A stretch of DNA of 64,000 nt from Piscicola geometra (taxonomy: Eukaryota; Annelida; Clitellata; Hirudinida; Piscicolidae). The stretch is taken from NCBI GenBank assembly GCA_943735955.1, contig OX030965.1, forward strand, positions 7,151,306-7,215,305, written 5' to 3'. The notes beneath the pieces are model-generated. The model was not told the DNA's origin and searched no databases. It saw only the letters and a program-made list of their open reading frames with translations. Of this stretch, positions 1 through 13,700 are shown piece after piece. The position numbers were made by a program, and so were the translations under genes. Position 1 is the stretch's first letter; every line of letters starts with the position of its first letter.

Positions 1-115
1 CATATACTTAATGTATATATAGTCCTAAATAACTGTACTATAAATAGCGAACAGCTCAAAGCTGCAGATTATCGACGTCACAGTTACTACGTCATTGGGC
101 CAGCCTGTTATGAAA

Positions 116-1292
<1,177 letters not shown>

Positions 1293-1520
1293 ATGCTTTC
1301 CTGCGGCTTTGATGTGAGTTTGGCAATTGAATCAGACTTTATTCAAGATGATTTAATTATCTCTAAAGCAATCTTAGTATAGAAATCTTCAATAAAAATC
1401 ACCCTCCTTCAAACCCCAACCAATCCAACGGCATTCTCTTTTCTGCAAAGCACCACAAACACCCCTACTACTACTACTACTCCTACTATTACTCCTACTA
1501 CTACTACTACTACTACTACA

Positions 1521-1594
<74 letters not shown>

Positions 1595-4500
1595 AACCAC
1601 CACCATCACCGCAACCACCACCACACAGACTTCTTACAAACAAGACTTCACAGCAGCCGACTTGATAGCTGACTTATCCTTGGTCGACTGGGAGAGTCTT
1701 GCATTCATGGACACTTTCATCGACGACGACGATGAACTCATGCTGGGGTCTGATGATGAAACCACCCTGGAGCAACTCTCGGAACTTATTGAAAATCCCG
1801 TTTTGCTCGATCATCTGGTCGGAGATGCCTTCAACACGCCAACAAGCACGTCATCGGCGTCTTCTCTGCCTGTTTCGAGGCAGTACGATGTGTTGTTGAG
1901 CCAACAACATGAGACCACTTCCAACAACCAGCTGCAACAACAAACTCAGCATTTTATCCAACAACAACAGCAACAACAACAGCAGCTGATAAATCAACAA
2001 CAACAACAAAAGATACAGCATCAGCAAAATCTTGCATATCCACAACAACAACAACATTTTCAGCCTCCAGTACCCATCCATGAAGCATCAAACGATCCCA
2101 GCAACTTTTCCTTCCACGCCCAACTCCTGCCAGTAACTAACTTCCATCAAGCAAAGAACGCCTATCTTTCTTTCCAACAGACCTACACTCAACCAGCCAG
2201 CATGCAGCCATCTTCATTCAATTACGACACCTACCCAACACTGCCATCTGCCACTCAAACACCACAAATCACGCACTTCACTTCTTCCTTCAACGTGCAT
2301 CCATCCAGTGCTCCTGCAGCGATGCAAAGACCATCTATTCCGTTCCATCCCATGAACTATCATCCATCCGACCTTCAGCCAACATCCACGCAATCCTCTC
2401 CACAACACAAAACATTCAACGACACATCTCCCTTACCAGCCCGATCAATGCCTGACGTGACAGAACTCTGGGACTACTTTTCCTACTGCCATCAGCAGGT
2501 CTCTCTCAAAAACACCGCCAACACTCCGTCCTTCTACCAGCGACCCAGTCCCGCTAAAAGTCTGGTGGAAAGCGCCAAGAACCGGAGGTACAAGAGCCAC
2601 AGATCTCTCTCGGATATTTACCCTCTGAGTTCTGAGTACGAGCCTCCCGGAAAGAAGCTGAGACAAAATAGTCTGGACGATAGGAAATCTGAAATCGCAA
2701 ACATTTTAGAGTTTGAAGACGTTAAGAGGTAATTGGCTTCTTTTGTTTTCTTATGCTTCAAAATGATTATTATTTTCTTATTTTTATTCTAAAGACCAAA
2801 TTAAGAGCAAAAATAGTAAAATAATAAGAATAGTAGGCTCAATACTTTCCTCAAAGCAAACTTTCAACCTACTTCAACCACCATTAACCACCTCTAACCA
2901 CAACCACAACAAACCACCCCTAACCACCACCAACCACCTAACAGTATCGGAAGGAGCACAGGATCTTCGCCTGAATCAGCCGTGGAAAAGATTCCCACCA
3001 AGGGAGACCAACTCTGTTCCGTGTGTGGAGACAACGCCGTGTGCCTGCACTATGGAGCCAGGACTTGCGAGGGCTGCAAAGGATTTTTCAAAGTAATAAA
3101 AAGTTTATTTTTATTTAAGAAAATTATTACAATTAAATCTTCTTGATATTATTTATTTCTATTAATCCCAACTTATAAATGTCTCAGTTTACTAATATCT
3201 CAATTTGCCACCTCTTCAGAGAACAGTGCAGAAGAAGGCTAAGTACGTATGCTTGGAGGAAAGTAAGTGTCCGGTCGACAAACGCAGGCGAAACCGTTGC
3301 CAGTTCTGTCGCTTCCAAAAATGCCTTTCCGTCGGCATGCAGAGAGAAGGTTGTTAAATTGATAGAATTTTAATTTAATTTAATTTAAAATATTTAATTT
3401 TCGAATTTGAATTTTTTGCAAAAACACGTTTGAGTTTAAATAGCATTTTAAAACACCCACCAACTTTTTATCTATTCTAGTGGTGCGCATGGACACTCTG
3501 AAGGGACGCCGAGGTAGACTGCCCACCAAGGCAAGCTCCTCGCTGCCCTCCATCAAAAACATCTCCAGTGAACTAGTCAAAATACACATGGAAAAGGAAA
3601 CCTCACAAAAATCTATTTTCACCGAGAAAATCTTGAGCAAAAACAAATACAACAGAAATCAATGTACAAATATCGCTCACCCAGATGACGAACACCAGAT
3701 CAGAAATATTTTTAATTCAGACTTTGATATTATTAGCGGCTTTTATGAACATTTGACGTCATCGTTAGATTCTCTCGAAGCGTGGGCAGAGAAGGTTCAG
3801 TCACTCACCTCCCTCCAAAGCCACGACAAAAAACTCCTCTTCGACTCTGCCTTCCTTGAATTATTTGCTCTGAATGTCGTGAAAAAGTAAGTTCTTTAAT
3901 TGTTAAAAAATAATTAATACATTTTTGTTTTGAAGATGTGTTTAAGCAATGTTTTTTATAATCGGCAACTTCCGATGGCTATCGATTAGATCGAACAAGT
4001 TCGCAACATCTGTTTCACGAGTGTTTACTTAGGAGTCAAAAATATATCTAAAAAATTGTACAGAGTCAATAAACGATCATTCAAAAGCTATTGATAATGA
4101 ATTATAAAAACTCCATTCATAGCTTCACCTTTTATATTTTACAGAATCGACAGAAATGAAGGGATGTTCGAAATGGGAGGCAAGATGCTAGAAAGATCAG
4201 AGTTTCCCCAAGTTTTTGCTGAGTGGCTGGAGCGTGTGTACAGCTTCGTGGCGCCTCTTAAACGGCTGTGTCTCGACCTCCCTTCGGCAGCTCACCTCGA
4301 AGCACTGCTCCTCTTTTCCGGTGAGAAAATGATGGATGACGTGGAAAACATATTTAAACCTATTAACGTTGAACCAAGCTAATCTGAAACTTTTGATTTG
4401 AAACATTTTTAAACAACAATATGTATTCTATTGCCTGGGAGCTCATGCTAGCATGTCCCAACAGACCACCGTGCACTGAAGGACGCAGAGAAGGTGACAG

Positions 4501-4718
4501 ACATGCAGGCGATAGTTTGCTCCTCGCTGCAGGAGCACATCTTCAACACGTACGAAACATCCTCCGTCTCCAGGGCGCCAGTCTTCTCACACATTCTGGG
4601 CAAAATGAGTTCCTTCAAAAACCTTAAAGAAGACTCCGTTCAACTTTTAGCCAAGCTCAACTACATTCTTCCCCTGCCAGACTCTTTGGAGAAGTTTTTG
4701 ATGGACTTGAACGTTTGA
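1293..4718 (+). CDS. NR4A: NR4A-family orphan nuclear receptor (HR38/NURR1-like)
   Basis: Nuclear transcription factor of the NR4A (NGFI-B/Nurr1/HR38) group, which binds NBRE-type DNA elements and in known members acts without a classical ligand. Model of seven exons: 1293-1313, 1629-2728, 2945-3092, 3220-3349, 3481-3886, 4145-4320, 4465-4718; all junctions are GT..AG and the total is 744 codons plus stop. The N-terminal half is acidic then Gln-rich (poly-Q around 1960-2060), as expected of an AF-1 region. The DNA-binding domain spans the exon 3/4 junction: [20 protein letters not shown] leads to the P-box CEGCKGFFK, the second finger has [19 protein letters not shown], and the NR4A-specific A-box [10 protein letters not shown] follows. 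The ligand-binding domain keeps [16 protein letters not shown] and the C-terminal helices but is divergent. The start ATG at 1293 is chosen because it joins in frame over a good GTGAGT donor; a start within exon 2 is the alternative. Confidence 0.93.
1466..1594 (+). repeat. (CTA)n trinucleotide repeat in NR4A intron 1
   Basis: CTA/ACT triplets, partly interrupted, end about 35 bp before the acceptor at 1628. In the sense strand the tract is two-thirds pyrimidine, so it lies where the polypyrimidine tract should be. Confidence 0.9.
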
Positions 4719-5675
4719 AGTGACGCATAGTTGCGAACTTTTTAGTTTACTCAATAATGCTTGAACATCGTATTATGACAGCCAGTATCTCAATTCTATA
4801 CCTTGCAACCCTCCAAAAAAGCCTTGGTTTCAGGACTTAAAAGCACTTGATATTGTCGTTGAAGTAACTTTACTGTCGTGAAAGCGAGTTCTTTAGGGCA
4901 ATTATTTAGGAAAAGTATCATCTGCCAGATTTTGAAATCATATTTTTCTATAGTTAGACCTGCAATCAGACTTTCTCTAAGCCATTCAACTTCAGACACC
5001 AGACATATTTAATTGTATGGCGCATAAATGTCTGGTTATGGCACTAATTGTCTCATTGAATTGACCGTTAAGAATATTTATTGTTGAAATCAGACATTCT
5101 TTTGTGCACTTGAGACTTTTCAAATTATTTAATTAATTTTAATACCTTTTTTGGCACCAAGTCTTTTGTTGATATAATTTTTTTCTTTTTTACAATTTTT
5201 TTAACCCTTGCAGACTTTTTCAATAACTATTTTCAAATGATTTCCCTTACTTTATGTTTATTTTTCACAAATCAATAAAAACATAATTTTTTTAAAAGAC
5301 TTCTAATAGTTTATAGTTTAAAGCATTCGCATGAAGCGTTTTGTACTCTTGAAGTTGTTAGAATAAAATATTTTTTATTTTCCTAAAACTTTTGTTAAAT
5401 AAAAAAAATAATAATTTATCTTCCAATCAATTTCTAATAGGCTTACAAATACACGAGTATAAACCTGCCATCATTAACTGTTGTTATGACGACCAGGTGA
5501 GATAAACAATTAATCTGGAAAAAAACTATGCGCAAGAAACATTTAAATCGGAACCACTTAGTCGTAACCTACTCAACTCGAAGTAAATAAAGATTTAAAT
5601 CAAACTTCTAAAGGCATCGGAGACAACTCAAATGACATTTCTCAGCCTCTAGCGAATCGGTAAAAAGTAGCGGCA
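4719..5675 (+). other. NR4A 3' UTR and spacer
   Basis: AT-rich sequence after the NR4A stop with no coding exon found. An AATAAA at about 5275-5280 and another at about 5364 are candidate polyadenylation signals for NR4A. The last few hundred bases before 5676 are presumably the promoter and 5' UTR of the NEK4-like gene. Confidence 0.5.
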
Positions 5676-7223
5676 ATGACTGGAAGGTTGGCGTGGTATG
5701 AAAAGTTGAAAGTGATCGGACATGGAAGCTATGGCGAAGTGTGGCTGGTGAGGAACAAGGAAGACCAAAAACAAGTTAAAACACAACTAAAATTGCTTTC
5801 ATAGTTTTAAAACACGAAAAAAACATAATCGGAAAACAAAACCACTAAATTCACTCACTTCGCCACACCACACCACACCACACCACACCACACCACACCA
5901 CACCACAGTACGTCCTCAAGCGACTCGACCTTAAAAACGCCTCGGTGAAGGAGCGACAGGCCGCAGAACAGGAGAGTCGTCTCCTGTCGCAACTGAAGCA
6001 TCTGAACATCGTGCAGTACCGAGAGTCCTTCGAAACGGCCGACGGACTTCTCTTCATCGCCATGTGCTTTTGCGAAGGCGGAGATTTGTACACGAGGATT
6101 AAAATGCAGAAGGGTGTTCTCTTGAGTGAGAAGCAGATCGTTGAGTGGCTGGTGCAGATCGCCATGGCTTTGAAGGTGAAGGAAGTGGAAGGAGTTTCTT
6201 TGGGAGGTTGTGGGGGAGCTTCACTTGAATTACTTCGAGCTAGAAAAAAATCAATTTTATAACAAACTTTTATTTCACAAATGTTACAATTTTTTATTTT
6301 CAATTTTATCACCATAAGCTTACAAAAGCATCACAACCCCCCCCCCCCAGTACTTGCACTCGCAGAACATCCTGCACCGAGACCTCAAAACGCAAAACAT
6401 CTTTCTGACCAGGAACCGCATCATCAAAGTCGGAGATCTGGGCATTGCAAGGTGGCTGATGATTAAATATAATTATCTTTCTTCTATTTTATAATTAGCA
6501 ATTTTTCAGGAAAACAAAAACTCATCTAAAAACTGCGTGAAACTATTTAATCTTTGGGCAACATAATTCACCCACTTACTCCACCTTTCCTTCACATTCA
6601 CAAGCACCTTTCCCTCTCCAGGGTCTTAGACAGTTCCAACGACATGGCGAAGACCCTCATCGGCACACCCTACTACATGAGTCCTGAGATCTTCGCCAAC
6701 AAGCCATACAGCTTTAAAGTCAGATTTGAAGTTATTAAAAATTTTATTCAAGTTTAAAATTTGTATTATTTATATTCTCTTTTTAATTTATTATTTAAAT
6801 ATTTAGTTAGCCTTTTCGTTGCCATCCACAATCACCAAACTCGTCATCACCACATTCATCCTTAGTCACACCATGTCTTCCCTTATCTCCCCTCGAATCT
6901 TTTTCCAACTAAAAAAACTGCACCACTACGTTAAATACCACAAAAAACGTTATTTTCAATCACCACTTCAACCATCACCACCCAGTCGGACGTCTGGGCT
7001 CTGGGATGCTGTGTGATGGAGATGCTGACGCTGAGACACGCCTTCAGTGGCAAGGACATGAACTCTCTAATGTACCAGATCCAGAGAGGAAAGGTGGATG
7101 GATGGATGAATAGATAGATGGATGGATGGATGGATGGATGGATGGATGGATGGATGGATGGATGGATGGATGGATGGATGGATGGATGGATGGATGGATG
7201 GATGGATGGATGGATGGATGGGT

Positions 7224-7256
<33 letters not shown>

Positions 7257-9897
7257 GTTAATGGGATGAGATATAGATGGTTGGAGAATAGAATGCATGT
7301 GTAATTATTCGAGAGATATATGTATGGGTAATGAAAATATTTATATTTATACACAAAATTATGGATGCGTAACAAATGCTCAAAAATACATTGAGAAACC
7401 TTTAAAAAATTGCAAAGTATATTTATTAACATCATCTTCATCACCCACCTTCCCACCAGCTCCCTCTGATGCCAGAGACCTTCACGCAAGAGTTAAAGGC
7501 CTTGGTTCGAGGAATGTTGCACAGGAGTCCGGAGAGGAGACCCAGTGTGGACCGCGTGTTGAAGAGTGCCTTTGTCAGAAGCCACATCACGGCATTTTTG
7601 CTCGAGACTGCTAATACGAAGAGGTGAGTGCACTCACCATGGTGCTTCGTTGGTGTGGTATTATTGTTTTTCATGCATGTTTATTTATGTTTCCAAAATT
7701 GAATGAATTGCATAGGTAATTGAAAGTGGTTTAAAACTTTCATTGTTCACTCCTAAGATCCAAGAAAGACTCAAAAAAGAAAATTCTAAACTCAAAGGTT
7801 AATGTTTAACCGATAAACAATTCCTAAATAAATTGTTTTTACAATCCAAAGAACAAAAGTTAATTTATTTTCCTAATACGAAAATTATTTGAAATACACT
7901 TAATATTTCAAACAGTCGAAAGATCGAAGTCAAGTAGATTCACTCAAAAAAGATCTCGAGATGATCCCAGAGGAGGGAGGTGGTGGAAGAGGAGCAGACA
8001 ACAGGCGTAAAAGTATCATCGAAAACAGCTCTGTTTCGAAAGATATCAGCAAAACCATTACAAATGGCATTAACATGACAAATGAAAAGCATAATAGCTA
8101 TGAGACAAATGAGGAAACTACCCTTAAAAGCCCTAAAGATGATGATGTTGTCCCTAAGGCCTGTGACTTGAGTAGAGGAAACAGCTTTTCAAAAGCCGAA
8201 AAATGTCTTCATTCTCCAGAATTGCCGAAAAAGAATAATAATAACAACGATAATGAAAAAAGAAAAAGAAATGTTCTTGTACACCAAGGATCATCTTCGA
8301 CGTCATCATCATCGTCGTCATCATCATCTTCTTTTTCCTCATCGTCACGATCATCTTCCAGCCAGACTGATGATGCAATTGAAAGTATTAATACAAACGA
8401 AAGTAACAACAACAACCATAACAACAATAACATCACCAAGGTAATACATATCAAAAGCGACCACAACAACCCTCCCTCACACACCAATCTCACTCCATCT
8501 CCACCAAATAAACTGAATCATCTCACCACCAAGGTTCATCACAAGGTAGTTTCATTTTTCATAAGTTTTGCTTGAATATTTTAATTTTTATCGGTCCATT
8601 ACTCTTAACCCTGCTGAAAAAGTATTTTAAATCAACTTTCATTCCAAGCATTTCATAGGCATTTGTTCGATGGAACTTCATCTAACAGGACAGTGCAAGA
8701 GCCCGCAGACGACAAAAAGTCCTGCAAAATGAACAACCATTAACAGCATCATCATCATCCTCTTCATCATCTTCATCTTCATCATCATCAATACCCTTCG
8801 CTAGACCCCTGCCATCATCATCACCAACACCGTCTTTATCCCCATCAACTAATTCTTTGCCGAAAAAGTATTTGTTGAAGATGGGGAGAGAGAGGAGTGG
8901 TAATGTTTCCTCAAGTGGGAATTGTGATTGCCAAGAGAACACCTCAGGAGTTGAAGAAATAAAAAGGTTTTCATTGATTTAATAAAATATCTTTAAATCA
9001 CATATGTAATTTGTTAGTTATAAAGATATTGAATATCAAATGCTTAAAATGTGATTGCAAGCACTGCCACCACCATTAGTGGAAAGAAAGAAATGGCCAA
9101 GTTCAGAAGTCTCTTGGGAACCCTGACTCTGAAGTGGAAGAATAATGACAAGGAAGAAGGCATAATGCAAAAATATGAGGATGGTGATGATGATGATTAT
9201 GAAGAGTTGGATGAAGATGAGAAGGAAGGTGTCATTTTGGATGCAAATGACGCATGCCAGAACGAGGTGATCCTCCCTTTTCAAACTGTAAACTTGAATC
9301 TTTCTGAATACAACTTTTTCAAGATGATATATTTGACCATATAATTATCGTTTGAGGATTCTACCAAACATGAAAAGACCAGGGAGAAAAACTTGGCGTG
9401 TAAAAGTTTTGAAAAAATGAAAAACTCAACAGGAATTCTCTTCGAAAGAATCGCATCTCTGAGAAAGTTTGAGATATGTTCGATGGAAATTGTCCATCTT
9501 TTTATTTAAAATGTTTTTTTAATATGCTATTCATAATATTAATCCATTGATTCAATCACAGAGAGTGTTTGGCAGGGGTTGGTGCAGAAAAATTGAAAAA
9601 GGCCTACAAAATACTTGACGCTTACAACGAAGAAAATGTTGAAGTAGGTGATCATGGATGGAACGAATACGAAGATTATGGGTTCATCATTATTAGATCT
9701 AATATACCTCCGAATAAGTAGCCAGATGATGTTTGGAAAGATTGAAAAAATAAGGTAAATTCATTCAGTTTTGTAAACTTTCACAAAACCAGAGTCGTCT
9801 GCAGAACTTACTGGGTTACGAGGTGTATTCTGGATACGCTGGCAAGATCATGCAACTGAAGTTCTGTGAAGAATCCGCCTTTAAACTCAGCCACTGA
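5676..9897 (+). CDS. NEK4: NEK4-like NIMA-related Ser/Thr kinase
   Basis: Protein kinase of the NEK family, closest by eye to NEK4 (cilium, microtubule and DNA-damage roles in known members). Thirteen exons: 5676-5774, 5909-6175, 6351-6451, 6622-6718, 6986-7093, 7460-7623, 7758-7797, 7916-8545, 8689-8966, 9062-9228, 9433-9466, 9562-9643, 9793-9897; total 723 codons plus stop. The kinase domain (about residues 1-280) has the glycine loop GHGSYGEVW, the VAIK-equivalent lysine in YVLKRLDL, catalytic [11 protein letters not shown] in place of DFG (normal for several NEKs), activation loop [12 protein letters not shown] and DVWALGCC. The tail is low-complexity (poly-Ser, poly-Asn) with the family-like segment SARARRQKVLQ and a short conserved C-terminus around [13 protein letters not shown]. 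Exons 10-12 are supported mainly by phase and are the least certain. A 40-nt microexon (7758-7797) is needed to keep frame. Confidence 0.9.
5868..5907 (+). repeat. (CCACA)n repeat at a 3' splice site
   Basis: Short CCACA tandem repeat that runs directly into the acceptor CACAG at 5908 of NEK4-like intron 1. Confidence 0.85.
7094..7248. repeat. (GGAT)n microsatellite at a donor
   Basis: A GGAT/TGGA tetranucleotide tract starts immediately at the donor GTGGATGG of the NEK4-like intron 7094-7459. Confidence 0.95.
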
Positions 9898-10707
9898 TCT
9901 GTTTATAGGATTTATTACACATTCATTATTAATTATCCCAAATGTTTACCAGTGTTAATTATAACTAAGTGCATTAACTTCGAGATTTTAATACTTTATT
10001 TTAGACAATTTGCTTTTCGCCTAACTATTGTTACCTCACTCACCTTCTAGTCAGCCCACCACTGTTGCAATCACCATTCGAAAAAGAAAAACCTGATTAC
10101 TTTATAAGAGCTGTGCCGAACATTCGATACGGTAACGAATAGTTGAAGATAAGTATTCAATAAAGTGGAAATCCTTTTTTCTGACATAAATAAACTATTT
10201 ATAATATACCTTCACTGATATCACATGCTGACAAAGTATTTCAATTTTTATACAAGTTGTTGAAGCAGTAAATCTACTGGTGTGAGAGTCGTCAAAAGGG
10301 TAACTTAATTTAACATTTCGTCAATTATCATTAATTATTTAGACTTTAAAATCTTTAAAAATTCAGTATTGAAGTTTATACGCAGTAGTTTGTGATTAAA
10401 CCATCAGCAGGGTTCTAACTCGAAATTAACAACTAAAAAAAGAATTTTTAAACCGAAAAATTAATATTTAAGATGAAAGAATCACAGAAAAAAGTGTATC
10501 TTGATCGAAAATGTCTGTCTGTACAGATTTTGAATTTTCCTCCATACAACTAATTTTAAAAAAATATGTTCAACCTAAAATTTGTAGAGTAAAATAATAC
10601 CTAGGAATTTAAAGAATCATTTAAAAGTCAGAAAAACCCCGAAAAATAAAATAAAAACCGGAGAAAAACACATTTTGAAAAAGGGGAAAAAAGAAAATAG
10701 AAAATAC
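9898..10707. other. Convergent spacer between NEK4-like and PNPLA8
   Basis: AT-rich intergenic DNA between two convergent genes. An AATAAA near 10158-10165 could end the NEK4-like transcript. A short GAGCTGTGCCGAA element lies at 10108-10141. No coding exon seen. Confidence 0.5.
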
Positions 10708-13700
10708 TTAGTCAGTGGATACGAAAGGACGTCGAATGGGTTTGACAGTGTCGACGAGGAGTCGTTTCAGCAACTCCCATCTGCTCTTCCTGCGAACCAG
10801 TTGACCCGCTGCAGCCTCTAGGTCAGTCTGTGGTGGGTGAATGGTGTGGATGGTGGATGGGTGTGGGATGGATGGTGTAGTGTGGATGGTGTGGGGTGGG
10901 TTTATAGGTTAAAGATTAGTGAGTGGGTGTGAAGTGAAATGTGATAAAAGTAGATAAATAATTCAAAGGAATAATAAAAAAGACTAAATAGGCAAAACCA
11001 ATCCACAAATCAACTCATCCAACCATCATCCAACTCATCAATCCACCAACCCACAAATCAACCCTAGTTCCCCCACCAAACACACCACTTCCCCCCTCCC
11101 TCAACCACCAAAACGCACCCTTTTTTTCTTGCAGTACGAATGAGTGTCTTGCGCCATTTGCCTCCACAGACTGTCCCGTGTCTCATCCAGCTCGAAAGGA
11201 CCGGAAAGACGTGGATTGAAGCGGAAGTACTTGGGGGCGGGAATGAAATCGTTCAAGACGACGTGGATGCCTGTTCGTGGTGGATTATGGTGGAGGGTAG
11301 GGTAGATTATGGGTAGAAGGGATGGTGAAACACAAATATAATAAACCTTATCGAAAATTCAAAGTTCCAACCGCAAACACGTACAAATTCCCCATAACCC
11401 CCCCCCCCTACCCTCCTAGCAAACCTTCGGTATCAGTGGCACTCTCAATGACCTTGATGATCTTTGACCTCAGCGAGCTCTTGGTCATTTCCTGACCTGA
11501 CGCTCTTCTAGAGGTGACTACCTCGTGCCATCCCGTTCCTATGGAAACGATGCATTGGATGGGTTCGTGTGGCCAAATGAGTTTTGCCTCGTGAATGGCA
11601 ATGGCTGTCGGATTGTTCGTCAGAACGCCACCGTCCTGGTGTGGGTGGTTTGTGGTAGTACTGGGATAGGTTGTTGGTGGTGGTGGAAATAAATTTGTCC
11701 CCCCTTATCCCTAACCTCATTTCCCCTCATTCCACTCAATCCAATCCCAACTCACCCCAACCAATCCAATCGCATCCCACCTGGTGCACGTGGCCATCCA
11801 ACTCGAACTCTTCGAAGTATCCAGGTGCTGCACTGCTCGCCCTGATCGCCTGCCACAGCCTGTGCTCCACCGAGCCCTTGTATCTGATTGGATGGATGGG
11901 TGAATGGATGCATGGATGGATGGATAAATGGAGGAATGGATGCGTGGATGGATGGATAAATGGATAAATGGAGGAATGGATGTATGGATGAATGGATGTA
12001 TGCCAAAAAAAATAGGCAAGAGTGGAAAAATAGAAATGAAAACGATTATCAAGATTCAAACCACCTTATCTCCATCTCAGCAATCACCTGGAGTGGGTGT
12101 GGCTCGGGAGGTTGTAGTTGCGGAAGAGGAAGCTCTGCACCCTGGGCGCGTTCATGAGGGTCGAGACGACTGAGAAGTGACAGCTGTCCGACATACTGTC
12201 CACGAAGGAGCCCACCCCGATGTTCTTCCTGGGGGCAGAGGGTTGTGGCGAGGATGAAGAGTTGCGTTGGGCGGGAGAAGTTGAAAAAGGATGGGAGGCT
12301 AGAAAGAGTGGAAGGTAAGAGTATCTGGCAAACTTCATTACAACTTCACTCCCATCACCAATCCTCTCATCATCATCTCATCATTCTCCCTCCTATCAAC
12401 ACCCTACTAACCACCCCCATTCACCATTCACCACCCTAACCCCCACCCACACAGCACCTGAGTATCTCCTCCCACAGCGTGGTGTCGTAGTACGCATGCG
12501 TCATCACCAACTTGCTGGCGCCAACCAGTCGATTGCGTTCAAACATCTTCTTGCTGAAGTGCCTGTACACAGATTCTGCCTGAGTGGGTGGGTGGGTGAG
12601 TGTGGGTGGATGGGTGAGTTTGGATGGATGGGTGGGTGGTGTGAGTTGATGGGTGTGTGGTGTGGGCTGGTTGGTTGGTGTTTGTGGTGTGGATGGTGTG
12701 AATGGATGGGTGGTTGATGATGGAATGAATGGATGATAGATGGATGGATGTATGGCTGAAAGATGATGGGTGAATGGATTGATGGATGGTTTGGTGACTG
12801 CATGAACCTTCACCACCAACGACCATTTTTAACCCTCAATAACCCACTCCAAACCACCCTACCCTCACACAAACACACCTGATGCAAGGGCAGCTTCAGC
12901 AAGAAGGCCATCACTCCGATCAGACTGCCAGTGCTGACGCCACACACGTAGTTGAAGAGCTCGTAGATCGGTCGGCCCGACATCCTCTCTATCTCCTTCA
13001 GGATCTCTATCGTCAGCAGACCTCTGAGTGAGTGAGTGAGTGAGGGGGTGAGTGAGTGAGGGGGTGAGTGAGTGAGTGAGTGAGTGAAGGAGTGAGAAGG
13101 GAGAGAGGGGAGAAGTAAAAAAAAGGGGGGGAGGAAGGGTATACAAAGCAATACAATAAAATGCAATACTATCTTCCCTAACCCACCCCAGCACTTGCAC
13201 CATTACCAAACCACGACCATAACCATCCATTACCTCCCCCCAACCACAATTGAAACAAATAAACACCCTCATTCCCAACCATAAATGCACCGCCTCCAAT
13301 TCCCACAAACCTAGTGCCTCCCCCATCCAAACTCAGCACGCGAATTCCCTTGCTATCCAGCGGATCGGAATGACCAAGGAGTCTCAGGGCTTTGTTGGTG
13401 GTTTGGATCACTTCATAGCCCCCCCTCTTGCGCGCATCCAGGAGTTTTGGGATGAGGTTTGGCTCCTGGATGTGGATGTGGATGGGATGATAAGAGAAGG
13501 TAAGATTTCAATTATATTGTTATCATTATCACCATCATCATCATCATCACCATCATCCTCATCATCACCATCATCATCATCATTACCATCCTCGTCATCA
13601 AAAAACTATTATTAAAAAAAACAGAAAAACCAAAAAGCCAACTCACACCTTGGAAGCAAGAGGAGCACAAGAGGGAAAGTTGGCCAGGTACTTGCACAAC

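Noticed and set aside
7067..7489. IHPS-rich frames (also 11717-12059, 40042-40697, 51891-52683)
   Set aside because: Antisense translation of GGAT/TGGA intronic repeats. Unlike the ETS and ARHGAP cases they are not joined to conserved protein in frame.
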